Shown: piece after piece, positions 7,809-15,986 of the stretch
How positions within the stretch are numbered: the first letter of the stretch is position 1
Layout: each line of letters opens with the position of its first letter
From: Plantactinospora mayteni
GTDB lineage: Bacteria > Actinomycetota > Actinomycetes > Mycobacteriales > Micromonosporaceae
Assembly (NCBI RefSeq): GCF_016862935.1
Contig: NZ_BONX01000031.1
Location: 62,001-126,000 of the forward strand
Length of the DNA: 64,000 bases
Reading direction: 5' to 3'
The notes under the pieces: model-generated
Databases searched by the model: none
What the model was told of the DNA's origin: nothing
What the model saw: the letters and a program-made list of their open reading frames with translations, nothing else
Made by a program: the position numbers and the translations under genes

Positions 7809-7990
7809 CCGACGCCGCCTGGCGTAAGAGCACCCGTTCCACCCCGAACGGCGGGGACTGCGTCGAGGTCGCCGACAACCTGCCAGGACACGTACTCGTC
7901 CGGGACAGCAAGGATCCCGACGGCGGCAATCTCACCTTCACCCCGACCGCCTGGCACGCCTTCGTCACCGATCTGGCTGGACGCCGCTGA
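7799..7990 (+). CDS. DUF397 protein
   Basis: A 63-residue protein with the full DUF397 signature: AAWRKSTRS, then NGGDCVEVADN, VLVRDSKDPDGG and a C-terminal TPTAWHAFVTDL. DUF397 proteins are the standard partners of XRE/DUF5753 regulators in actinomycetes and are thought to act with them in developmental or toxin-antitoxin-like control; the mechanism is not settled. The ATG overlaps the end of the upstream regulator by 10 bp, the usual coupled arrangement, so a frameshift in the regulator would also change translation of this gene. Confidence 0.9.
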   Translation: MDLTDAAWRKSTRSTPNGGDCVEVADNLPGHVLVRDSKDPDGGNLTFTPTAWHAFVTDLAGRR

Positions 7991-8015
7991 GAGGCGTCGC
8001 GAGACGTCCCCGCTG

Positions 8016-8333
8016 CTACGGCAGCTCGAGGAACTCCCGCAACGCGGTTTCGATAGTGCTCATCGTGCTGTGCGAGACGAAGCCGTGGTTGTCGCGGAGC
8101 GTGCTCCGGTCCAGGATCTGCATGACGCTGTGGATCCTGACGTACGCTCCGGCGAGCGGGTCGTCGTCATCCAGGCGTACCACCAGATGGTTTGGATGCG
8201 GCACGTCCCGGACGATGGTCAGCGCCCAGATGGCGAGTTCTTCGACGCTGTTGTACTCGTCGTTGCTGATCACCAACACTCGATGCCGGCTACCACCACG
8301 CAGCAGGGTCCAGATCTGCCCGCGCCTCACCAC
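8016..8333 (-). CDS. PemK/MazF-like toxin, no antitoxin beside it
   Basis: A protein of 105 residues with the PemK/MazF fold: RRGQIWTLL at the N-terminus, RHRVLVISNDEYN, then ALTIVRD and a C-terminal helix STIETALREFLEL. MazF-type proteins are ribosome-independent mRNA interferases. Start is GTG 8333 (GTG 8330 also possible). The upstream gene is an acetyltransferase, and no small antitoxin with an AbrB or RHH fold is visible on either side, so this is either an orphan or controlled by something not recognised. RNase activity is inferred from the family. Confidence 0.8.
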   Translation of the reverse strand: MVRRGQIWTLLRGGSRHRVLVISNDEYNSVEELAIWALTIVRDVPHPNHLVVRLDDDDPLAGAYVRIHSVMQILDRSTLRDNHGFVSHSTMSTIETALREFLELP

Positions 8334-8362
8334 TGCGAGTCACGCAGGGCGAGAGCCGCTGC

Positions 8363-8872
8363 TCAGGTGTGGAACTGCTGCCCGTGCAGCTCGATCGGGT
8401 CACGTCGGGCTCCCGAACCCGGCCGCAGTTCGACGGTCAGCTCGATCGCCGACAGCACGTCGTAGCCGGCGCCGCGCAGGCAGCGCAGCGCCTCCACGTT
8501 GCGGGACTGCGGCTTCACGGTGAGCCGGGCCAGGCCGCGCCGCCGGGCCTCCTCGGCCACCTGGTCGAGCAGCGCCCGGCCGATCCCCTGGCCCCGGAGT
8601 GGGGCGGTCACCACCACCGGTTCGATCCGGCCGTCCGGGCCGTCCATGATCAGCCCGACCAGGCCGACCACCCCGGCGTCCTTCCGCTCCGCCACCCACA
8701 CCCCGGAGAGGTCCAGCCGGGTCAGGTACTCCTCGAACGCCGCGCCCGGGTCGGCACCGCCGAAGGTCGGATCCTCGTACAGCTCGCGGTGCTGCTCGGC
8801 CAGCTCGGCCCAGAGCCGCCGGCCGGCCCGATGGTCGGCCGGCCGGTACGGTCGGATCGCGGTGGCGGCCAC
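8363..8872 (-). CDS. GNAT family N-acetyltransferase
   Basis: A protein of 169 residues with a single GNAT domain. The acetyl-CoA pyrophosphate loop reads APLRGQGIGRALL (Q/RxxGxG/A type, about residue 85-97); beta-5/alpha-4 follow as ARLTVKPQSRNVEALRCLRGAGYD. GTG 8872 is taken as start because the conserved IRPYRPADHRAG begins right after it; a longer reading adds 16 residues without homology. Substrate is unknown. It lies upstream of the pemK-like gene on the same strand (29-nt gap) and is divergent from the kinase-like gene at 8952. Confidence 0.82.
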   Translation of the reverse strand: MAATAIRPYRPADHRAGRRLWAELAEQHRELYEDPTFGGADPGAAFEEYLTRLDLSGVWVAERKDAGVVGLVGLIMDGPDGRIEPVVVTAPLRGQGIGRALLDQVAEEARRRGLARLTVKPQSRNVEALRCLRGAGYDVLSAIELTVELRPGSGARRDPIELHGQQFHT

Positions 8873-8951
8873 GTTCTCATATCTACTCCCGATCGCCGCC
8901 CCGCGACACCTGGTTGGCAAAGAGCAACCGACGAACAGTTACCTTGCCCAG

Positions 8952-9842
8952 ATGGACCTGGCGTACCTGCGGGCGCATCCCGGGCAGCTTCCGCTCTTCC
9001 TCACCCACCAGCGGATCCGGGAGACGCCGGTGTCCGGGGGCGACATCTGCACCGCCACCCGACTCACCCTGGACGACGGCAACTCCGTCTTCACCAAGTC
9101 GTGGCCGGAGGGGGCGGCGGAGCGGGTACCCGAGAATTTCTTCGCCACCGAGGCGGCCGGGCTGCGCTGGCTGCGCGCGGCCGGCGCGGTGCCGGTGCCG
9201 GAGGTGATCGCGGCGCTGCCGGAGCTGCTGGCCCTGGAGTGGGTGGAGCCGGGCGACCCGACCCCGGCGGCGGCCCGGAGGTTCGGCGCCGCGCTGGCCG
9301 CGCTGCACCGGGCCGGCGCGGACACCTTCGGCGCGGACTGGCCGGGCTTCGTGGGAGCGCTGCCGCAAGACAACACCCCGTCCGCCGGCCCGTGGCCGGT
9401 CTGGTTCGGCGAGCACCGGCTCAGGCCCTACCTGCGGCAGTCGGTCGACAACGGCGCACTCGCCGCGGCCGAGGTCACCCTGGTGGAGCGGGTGATCTCC
9501 CGGATCGAGGAGTACGGCGGCGCCGAGCCGCCCGCAAGGATCCACGGCGACCTGTGGCCGGGCAACCTGCTGTGGGGCGCCGACGGACGGGTCTGGCTGG
9601 TCGACCCGGCGGCGCACGGCGGGCACCGGGAGACCGACCTCGCCCAGCTCGCCCTCTTCGGCGGCGCCCCACACCTGGACACGATCGTGGACGCCTACCG
9701 GGAGGTGTGGCCGCTCGCCGACGGCTGGCGGGGACGGGTCCCGGTGCACCAACTCCACCTGCTGCTGGTGCACACCGCGCTCTTCGGGGCGGCATACCGG
9801 GATGCGGTAGCTACGGCGGCTCGGGCCGCGCTGTCGGTCTGA
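8952..9842 (+). CDS. Fructosamine kinase family protein
   Basis: A protein of 296 residues with the aminoglycoside-phosphotransferase/fructosamine kinase fold. Visible motifs: SGGDICTATRL (nucleotide loop), KSW with the ATP-binding Lys, HGDLWPGNLLW (catalytic loop; Asp base and Asn), and WLVDPAAHGGHRETDLAQLALFGG (the DPA replaces DFG, as usual in FN3K). Members phosphorylate ketosamines so that glycated proteins are repaired, although bacterial substrates are often unproven. The start is ATG 8952; upstream in frame overlaps the divergent gene. It ends 17 nt before moaA. Confidence 0.87.
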   Translation: MDLAYLRAHPGQLPLFLTHQRIRETPVSGGDICTATRLTLDDGNSVFTKSWPEGAAERVPENFFATEAAGLRWLRAAGAVPVPEVIAALPELLALEWVEPGDPTPAAARRFGAALAALHRAGADTFGADWPGFVGALPQDNTPSAGPWPVWFGEHRLRPYLRQSVDNGALAAAEVTLVERVISRIEEYGGAEPPARIHGDLWPGNLLWGADGRVWLVDPAAHGGHRETDLAQLALFGGAPHLDTIVDAYREVWPLADGWRGRVPVHQLHLLLVHTALFGAAYRDAVATAARAALSV

Positions 9843-9847
9843 CGCGC

Positions 9848-9853
9848 TACGGT
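9848..9853 (+). promoter_or_regulatory. -10 element of a leaderless moaA promoter
   Basis: TACGGT is followed by 6 nt and the moaA ATG (9860), fitting the TANNNT-N6/7-start architecture of leaderless actinobacterial mRNAs. There is no ribosome site in between. Confidence 0.5.
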
Positions 9854-9859
9854 CGAGCG

Positions 9860-10945
9860 ATGACCATTCCCGTTCGATCCGGCCCCGTCCGATCCGGGGG
9901 AGCGCCGGACCGGACGTCGGCGGACCGGCCGGACGTCGGAGGGCTTGTCGACCGGTACGGCCGGGTCGCGACCGACCTCCGTGTCTCGCTCACCGACCGG
10001 TGCAACCTGCGATGCACCTACTGCATGCCGGCCGAGGGGCTGCCCTGGCTGCCCAAGTCGGAGGTGCTGACCGACGACGAGATCATCCGCCTGGTCGGCA
10101 TCGCGGTACGCCTGCTCGGGGTGACCGAGGTCCGGTTCACCGGCGGCGAGCCGCTGATCCGCCCCGGGCTGCCGGAGATCGTCGCCGCCGTCGGCGCGCT
10201 CTCGCCCCGGCCGGTACTCTCGCTGACCACCAACGGGATCGGGCTGGACCGGCTCGCCGGGCCGCTGCGCGAGGCCGGGCTCGACCGGGTCAACGTCTCG
10301 CTGGACACCCTCGACCCGACCCGGTTCACCGAGCTGACCCGGCGCCCCCGGCTGGACGCCGTACTGGCCGGGTTGGCCGGGGCGGTGGCCGCCGGGCTGG
10401 CCCCGGTGAAAATCAACTCGGTACTGATGCGCGGGGTCAACGACGACGAGGCGCCGGAACTGCTCCGCTTCGCGCTCAGCCACGGCTACCAACTGCGCTT
10501 CATCGAGCAGATGCCGCTGGACGCCCAGCACGGCTGGGACCGGTCGACGATGGTCACCGCCGAGGAGATCCTCGCCGCGCTGCGGGCCGAGTTCACCCTG
10601 CTGCCCGACCCCGCCGAGCGGGGCGGGGCGCCGGCCGAGACCTGGTTGGTGCGGGGCTGGACGGACACCGTCGGCCGACCGGCCCGGGTGGGTGTGATCG
10701 GCAGCGTCACCCGGCCGTTCTGCGGGGACTGCGACCGTACCCGGCTCACCGCCGACGGGCAGGTCCGGAACTGCCTCTTCGCCACCGAGGAGTCCGACCT
10801 GCGGGCCGCGCTGCGGGGCGGCGCCTCCGACGACGAACTCGCCGACCGGTGGCGGGTGGCGATGTGGGGCAAGCGGGCCGGGCACGGCATCGACGACCCG
10901 ACGTTCCTGCAACCGGCCCGGCCGATGTCCGCGATCGGCGGCTGA
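9860..10945 (+). CDS. moaA: GTP 3',8-cyclase MoaA
   Basis: A protein of 361 residues, a radical SAM enzyme that makes 3',8-cyclo-GTP, the first step of molybdopterin synthesis. The N-terminal cluster motif CNLRCTYC (CxxxCxxC) lies near residue 49-56; VRFTGGEPLIRPGL is the SAM-binding segment; the C-terminal cluster is CGDCDRTRLTADGQVRNC. The last residues SAIGG carry the conserved C-terminal GG needed for activity. The first 35 residues are an added low-complexity stretch (SGPVRSGG). moaD follows after 2 nt, so the two form an operon; moaC is far away at 27.3-27.8 kb. Confidence 0.96.
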   Translation: MTIPVRSGPVRSGGAPDRTSADRPDVGGLVDRYGRVATDLRVSLTDRCNLRCTYCMPAEGLPWLPKSEVLTDDEIIRLVGIAVRLLGVTEVRFTGGEPLIRPGLPEIVAAVGALSPRPVLSLTTNGIGLDRLAGPLREAGLDRVNVSLDTLDPTRFTELTRRPRLDAVLAGLAGAVAAGLAPVKINSVLMRGVNDDEAPELLRFALSHGYQLRFIEQMPLDAQHGWDRSTMVTAEEILAALRAEFTLLPDPAERGGAPAETWLVRGWTDTVGRPARVGVIGSVTRPFCGDCDRTRLTADGQVRNCLFATEESDLRAALRGGASDDELADRWRVAMWGKRAGHGIDDPTFLQPARPMSAIGG

Positions 10946-10947
10946 CG

Positions 10948-11205
10948 ATGGACTCCACATCGACTCTGGTAGTGCGCTACTTCGCCGCCGCGCGGGCCGC
11001 TGCTGGCGTACCCGAGGAGACCGTGCCGGGCGGCGGCAGCCTCGACCAGCTCGCCGGTGAGCTGGCCGACCGGCACGGTGAGCGGCTGGCCAGCGTACTC
11101 AAGATGGCGAGCTTCCTGGTCGACGGTGTCGCCTGGCACGACCGGCGGGCGCCGCTGCCGGTCGGCGCGACGGTCGACGTCCTGCCGCCGTTCGCCGGCG
11201 GCTGA
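10948..11205 (+). CDS. moaD: Molybdopterin synthase small subunit MoaD
   Basis: A protein of 85 residues with a ubiquitin-like beta-grasp fold, ending in PPFAGG. The C-terminal GG is the thiocarboxylate carrier that donates sulfur to precursor Z together with MoaE. Its ATG lies 2 nt after the moaA stop. The partner moaE is at 24.9-25.4 kb on the opposite strand. The adenylating enzyme that charges the GG is not in the window. Confidence 0.93.
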   Translation: MDSTSTLVVRYFAAARAAAGVPEETVPGGGSLDQLAGELADRHGERLASVLKMASFLVDGVAWHDRRAPLPVGATVDVLPPFAGG

Positions 11206-11216
11206 GGAGGGCACGG

Positions 11217-12500
11217 TTGTTCGGAGTGCTCGGCTTCGCGGGGGCGTTGACGCTGGTCACCGGCCTGATCCACCTCTACCTGTGGAAGCGGCTGGTCCGG
11301 GACACCACCCGGCCGGGGCGCTGGCGCCGGGCTGGCGGCGTGACTGTGCTGATCCTGGCCCTGCTCGCCCCGGCGACGCTGGTCGGCACCCGCCAGGGCT
11401 TCTACTGGCTGGCCTGGCCGGGCTACCTCTGGCTGGCCGTGATGTTCTACCTGCTCGTCCTGCTGGCCGTGCTGGAGATCCCGATGCTGGCGACCCGGCT
11501 GGCGCTACGCCGCCGCACCCGGGCGGTCGTACCGGCAGCCGCCCCGGCCGCCACGCCCGCCCCGGAAGCCGCCCCGGCCGCCACGCCCGCCTCGGCCGAC
11601 GCGCCGGCAGTCGCGCCCGCCCCGGAAGCCGTCCAGGCCGACGCGCCGGCACCGGGCCACGACCCGGGGAGGCGGCTGCTGCTCGCCCGGGGCGCCGCCA
11701 TCTTCGCCGGGCTCACCGCGACCGGGATCGTCGGGTACGGCGTCCGCACCGCCCTCGGCCCGCCGCAGCTCGACCGGGTGCAGATCCCGCTCGCCAAGCT
11801 CCCCCGGAGCATGGACGGGCTGCGGATCGCCACCGTCTCCGACATCCACATCGGACCGCTGGCCGGCCGGGCGCACACCGAACGGATCGTGGCGACCATC
11901 AACCGGCTCGACGCCGACCTGGTGGCGGTGGTCGGCGACCTCGTCGACGGTACCGTCGGCGAACTCGGTCCCGCCGCCGCACCCCTGCGCGACCTCCGGT
12001 CCCGGTACGGCAGCTTCTTCGTCACCGGCAACCACGAGTACTACTCCGGGGTCGAGGAGTGGGTGGTGGAGTTGGACCGGCTCGGACTGCGGGTGTTGCA
12101 GAACCGGCGTACGGAGATCCTGGCCCGGGGCGGCGTCCTCGACCTCGCCGGGGTGAACGATCCGGCCGGCGAGGGGCTGGGCTTCGCCCAGGGACCGGAC
12201 TTCGATGCGGCGCTCGGTGGTCGGGACCCGAGCCGGCCGGTGGTACTGCTCGCGCACCAGCCGGTCAACGTGCACGAGGCGGCGAAACACGGCGTCGACC
12301 TGCAACTCTCCGGGCACACCCACGGTGGCCAGATCGTGCCGTTCAACCTGCTGGTCGGGTTGCAGCAGCCGGTCGTCTCCGGGCACGCCACCATCGACGG
12401 TACCCAGCTCTACGTCACCAACGGCGCCGGCTTCTGGGGCCCACCCGTCCGGGTCGGCGCCCCACCCCAGGTAACCCTGGTCGAACTCCGCTCGCCCTGA
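11217..12500 (+). CDS. Membrane-anchored metallophosphoesterase
   Basis: A protein of 427 residues. The N-terminal 90 residues hold three hydrophobic segments. A linker of about 60 residues rich in PAAAPAATP repeats, a further hydrophobic segment (ARGAAIFAGLTATGIVGYGV), and a calcineurin-like phosphoesterase domain follow. All five metal-binding motifs are present: SDIHIGP, GDLVDG, GNHEYY, LLAHQP and SGHTHGG. The catalytic domain is probably extracytoplasmic and resembles YkuE/UDP-diacylglucosamine pyrophosphatase-like enzymes; substrate is unknown. The start TTG 11217 is supported by GAGGAGG ending 6 nt upstream. The moaD stop is 11 nt before it, so it may be transcribed with moaAD without a shared pathway. 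Confidence 0.88.
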   Translation: MFGVLGFAGALTLVTGLIHLYLWKRLVRDTTRPGRWRRAGGVTVLILALLAPATLVGTRQGFYWLAWPGYLWLAVMFYLLVLLAVLEIPMLATRLALRRRTRAVVPAAAPAATPAPEAAPAATPASADAPAVAPAPEAVQADAPAPGHDPGRRLLLARGAAIFAGLTATGIVGYGVRTALGPPQLDRVQIPLAKLPRSMDGLRIATVSDIHIGPLAGRAHTERIVATINRLDADLVAVVGDLVDGTVGELGPAAAPLRDLRSRYGSFFVTGNHEYYSGVEEWVVELDRLGLRVLQNRRTEILARGGVLDLAGVNDPAGEGLGFAQGPDFDAALGGRDPSRPVVLLAHQPVNVHEAAKHGVDLQLSGHTHGGQIVPFNLLVGLQQPVVSGHATIDGTQLYVTNGAGFWGPPVRVGAPPQVTLVELRSP

Positions 12501-12523
12501 CCCACCACCGCCACGAAGGGTCA

Positions 12524-12586
12524 CACTGTTTCCCTGATGGAGTGGCTTCGGGCGCGGGGTGGGACCACTACTTCAGGGAAACAGTG
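12524..12586. terminator. Long hairpin with 14-bp perfect outer stem
   Basis: CACTGTTTCCCTGA (12524-12537) is repeated inverted as TCAGGGAAACAGTG (12573-12586). Inside it AGTGG/CCACT (12541-12545 with 12565-12569) extends the helix after a 3-nt internal loop. It follows the phosphoesterase stop by 24 nt and precedes the next start by 85 nt, so a transcription terminator is the simplest reading; no U-tract follows. Confidence 0.6.
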
Positions 12587-12671
12587 GTCTCACCCGGCGC
12601 GACGCGTCGGCACGGCGGGACGGGTGCGGAATCACACTCTCGCGTGGCGACACGCGTCCAGAGGTGAGGGC

Positions 12672-15600
12672 GTGACAGGATGCGGCGTGTCTCCGTTGCG
12701 CGCCGCACCCGCTGACGGCTCCCCCTCCGCCGCCGTGCCCTTCGTCGCGGACCTGCACATCCACTCGAAATACTCCCGCGCGTGCAGCCGTGACCTCACC
12801 ATGCCGAACCTCGCCTGGTGGGCCCGGCGCAAGGGGATCAGCCTGCTCGGCACCGGTGACTTCACCCACCCCGCCTGGTACGAACACCTGCGCGAGTCCC
12901 TGCACCCGGCCGAGCCGGGGCTCTATCGACTCAGCCCGGAGGCGGAGCGGGACATCGCCCGGCGACTGCCGCCCCGGCTGTCGAGCGTCGCCGAGGCGAG
13001 CCCGATGCGCTACATGCTCAGTGTGGAGATCTCCACCATCTACAAGCGGGACGACCGGACCCGCAAGGTGCACCACCTGATCTACCTGCCCGACCTGGAC
13101 GCGGTGGCCCGGTTCAACAGCACGCTCGGACGGATCGGCAACATCGGCTCGGACGGGCGGCCGATCCTCGGCCTGGACTCCCGGGACCTGCTGGAAATCA
13201 CCCTGGAGGCCAGCCCGGACGGCTATCTCGTCCCGGCACACATCTGGACACCGTGGTTCTCCGCGCTCGGCTCGAAGTCCGGCTTCGACGCGATCGCGGA
13301 CTGCTACGCCGACCTCGCCGAGCACATCTTCGCGGTCGAGACCGGGCTATCCTCCGACCCCGAGATGAACTGGCGGGTGTCCAGCCTGGACCGCTATCGG
13401 CTGGTCTCCAACTCGGACGCGCACTCCCCGCCGGCCCTGGCCCGGGAGGCGACCGTCTTCGCCACCGAACTCGACTACTACGCCGTACGGGCGGCGCTGC
13501 GCAGCGGGGACGGGCTGGCCGGGACGATCGAGTTCTTCCCGGAGGAGGGGAAGTACCACGCGGACGGGCACCGGCTGTGCGGGGTCAACTGGGAACCGCA
13601 GCGGACCCGGGAGGCGGGCGGGCGCTGCCCGGAGTGCGGCAAGCCGCTCACGGTCGGGGTGTTGAGCCGGGTCGAGGATCTGGCCGACCGGCCGGACGGG
13701 CACCGGCCGGCGAACGCGCCGCAGGTCACCCACCTGATCCAGCTCGCCGAGATCCTCGGTGAGATCAACAAGGTGGGGCCGAAGTCGAAGACGGTGGAGG
13801 GGCAGCTCAACACCCTGGTCGCCGGTCTCGGTGCCGAGCTGGACATCCTCACCGTCACGCCGGTCGACGAGATCCGCCGGGTCGGCGGCGAACTGCTCGC
13901 CGAGGCGATCACCCGACTCCGGCGCGGCCAGGTACGCCGGGTCCCCGGCTACGACGGCGAGTACGGCGTGATCACCCTCTTCGAGCCCGGTGAGCTGTCC
14001 TCCGGCTCCGGCGGTGCTGGCCGGGGTGGCGCTGGGCAGGCGGAAACGCTCTTCGCGGACGCGCTCTTCGACGTGCCCGTGCCGCGACAGCGACCGCCCG
14101 CGGAGCCGAAGGCGCCGGCCCGGGCCGGCCGGCCCGGGCCGCCGGCGCCCGACGCCGCGGCCGAGCCGCGCCGCCGCCCCCGGGTCGCCACCCCGCCGGC
14201 CGAGCCGGCACCGCCGCTCGCCCCGCCGCCATCCCCGCACGAGCCCTTCGAGCCGATGCTCGCCGGCATGGAGGAGGTCGGCACCGGACTGCTCGACCGG
14301 CTCGACGCGATGCAGCGGGTCGCCGCCTCCGCCCCGGGCGGGCCGCTGCTGATCGTCGCCGGCCCCGGCACCGGCAAGACCCGCACCCTCACCCACCGGA
14401 TCGCGTACCTCTGCGCCGAGCTGAACGTCTATCCGGAGCACTGCCTGGCGATCACGTTCACCCGGCGAGCCGCCGAGGAGCTGCGGCACCGGCTCGACGG
14501 GCTGCTCGGGCCGGTCGCCGAGGACGTCACCGTCGGTACCTTCCACTCGCTCGGCCTGACCGTCCTGCGGGAGAACGCCCGGGCCGCCGGGCTGCCGGAC
14601 GACTTCCGGATCGCCGACGACACCGAGCGGGCGACCGCGCGGGCCGAGGCCGGTGACGACGACGCCACGTATGTGAAACTGCTGCGCGGCCAGGACCTGG
14701 TGGACCTGGACGAGCTGGTCAGCCTGCCGGTGACGCTGCTGCGCGACGACCCGGAGCTGGTCGCGCGCTACCGGGACCGGTGGCGGTGGATCTTCGTCGA
14801 CGAGTACCAGGACGTGGACGCCACGCAATACGAACTGCTCCGGCTGCTCAGCCCGGCCGACGGCAACCTCTGCGCGATCGGCGACCCGGACCAGGCGATC
14901 TACTCGTTCCGGGGCGCCGACGTGGCGTACTTCCTGCGATTCTCGGAGGACTTCGTCGACGCCCGGCTGGTCCGGCTGACCCGCAACTACCGGTCGTCGG
15001 CGCCGATCCTGGCCGCCGCCGGGCAGGCGATCGCGCCGTCCACGCTGGTCCGGGGCCGCCGGCTGGACCCGGCCCGGCTCGACCCGGAAGCCCCGCTGGT
15101 CGGCCGCTACCCGGCGGCGTCCGTCGCGGACGAGGCCGATTTCGTGGTACGCACCGTCGACGAACTCGTCGGCGGGCTGTCACACCGTTCCTTCGACTCC
15201 GGTCGGATCGACGGCCGGACCAGCAACGTGTCGTTCTCCGACATCGCGGTGCTGTACCGTACCGACGCCCAGGCGGCCCCGATCCTGGACGCGCTGGCCC
15301 GGGCGAACATCCCGGTGCAGAAGCGCTCGCACAACCGGCTGCGGGACCGGCCCGGCGTCTCGGTGATCGCCCGCGAACTACGGCACGCCGACGGCCTCGG
15401 CGGCTCGATCGCCGCCCGGGTACGCCTGGCCGGGCAGGTACTCGCCGAGCGGCACGCCACCCCGACCCTGGACGCCACCGGCGGGATCGGCCCGGACGAC
15501 ATCTGGACGGCTGCCGACCTGCTCACCCCGCTGGCCCGGCGCTGCGGCGACGACCTGGAGCTGTTCCTCTCCCAGTTGGCCACCGGCGCCGAGGTCGACG

Positions 15601-15953
15601 CGCTCGACCCGCGCGCCGAGGCGGTCACCCTGCTCACCCTGCACGCCGCCAAGGGTCTGGAGTTCCCGGTGGTCTTCCTGCCCGGCTGCGAGGACGGGCT
15701 GCTGCCGCTGCGCTGGCCCGGCTCGACGCCGACGGACGAGGAGGTGGCGGAGGAACGCCGGCTCTTCTTCGTCGGGCTGACCCGGGCACAGGACCGGCTC
15801 TACCTCAGCCATGTCGCCCGGCGGCTGCGACACGGCCAGGAGCGGGACTGCGTACCATCGCCGTTCTTCGACGCGATCGATGCCGGACTCTTCGAGCGGC
15901 TCGGCGACAACGCACCCCGACGCCCGAAGGACCGCCAACTCCGGCTGCTCTGA
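12672..15953 (+). CDS. EndoQ-type PHP nuclease fused to UvrD/Rep-type helicase
   Basis: A 1093-residue protein of two parts. Residues about 20-440 match endonuclease Q, a PHP-fold nuclease that nicks 5' of deaminated bases: DLHIHSKYSR (HxH at 29-31), LLGTGDFTHPAWY (60-70), VHHLIYLPD, PAHIWTPWFS (about 187), SNSDAHSPPA (about 246), and a zinc-ribbon segment with CGVNW (about 302) and CPECGKPLTVGVLSRVEDLAD (319 on; 3 Cys visible). A Pro/Ala linker (about 450-520) leads to a superfamily 1A helicase: AGPGTGKTRT (Walker A, about 564), VDEYQDVD (about 709), IGDPDQAIYSFRGAD, LTRNYRSS, TLHAAKGLEFPVVFLPG and FFVGLTRAQDRLYLS. Start is GTG 12672 behind GAGGTGAGGG. Likely role: incision at damaged bases followed by unwinding; coupling in one chain is inferred. 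Confidence 0.88.
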   Translation: MTGCGVSPLRAAPADGSPSAAVPFVADLHIHSKYSRACSRDLTMPNLAWWARRKGISLLGTGDFTHPAWYEHLRESLHPAEPGLYRLSPEAERDIARRLPPRLSSVAEASPMRYMLSVEISTIYKRDDRTRKVHHLIYLPDLDAVARFNSTLGRIGNIGSDGRPILGLDSRDLLEITLEASPDGYLVPAHIWTPWFSALGSKSGFDAIADCYADLAEHIFAVETGLSSDPEMNWRVSSLDRYRLVSNSDAHSPPALAREATVFATELDYYAVRAALRSGDGLAGTIEFFPEEGKYHADGHRLCGVNWEPQRTREAGGRCPECGKPLTVGVLSRVEDLADRPDGHRPANAPQVTHLIQLAEILGEINKVGPKSKTVEGQLNTLVAGLGAELDILTVTPVDEIRRVGGELLAEAITRLRRGQVRRVPGYDGEYGVITLFEPGELSSGSGGAGRGGAGQAETLFADALFDVPVPRQRPPAEPKAPARAGRPGPPAPDAAAEPRRRPRVATPPAEPAPPLAPPPSPHEPFEPMLAGMEEVGTGLLDRLDAMQRVAASAPGGPLLIVAGPGTGKTRTLTHRIAYLCAELNVYPEHCLAITFTRRAAEELRHRLDGLLGPVAEDVTVGTFHSLGLTVLRENARAAGLPDDFRIADDTERATARAEAGDDDATYVKLLRGQDLVDLDELVSLPVTLLRDDPELVARYRDRWRWIFVDEYQDVDATQYELLRLLSPADGNLCAIGDPDQAIYSFRGADVAYFLRFSEDFVDARLVRLTRNYRSSAPILAAAGQAIAPSTLVRGRRLDPARLDPEAPLVGRYPAASVADEADFVVRTVDELVGGLSHRSFDSGRIDGRTSNVSFSDIAVLYRTDAQAAPILDALARANIPVQKRSHNRLRDRPGVSVIARELRHADGLGGSIAARVRLAGQVLAERHATPTLDATGGIGPDDIWTAADLLTPLARRCGDDLELFLSQLATGAEVDALDPRAEAVTLLTLHAAKGLEFPVVFLPGCEDGLLPLRWPGSTPTDEEVAEERRLFFVGLTRAQDRLYLSHVARRLRHGQERDCVPSPFFDAIDAGLFERLGDNAPRRPKDRQLRLL

Positions 15954-15986
15954 GCGCCATCGTGGACGTGCGGTGTCGTTCCTGGT

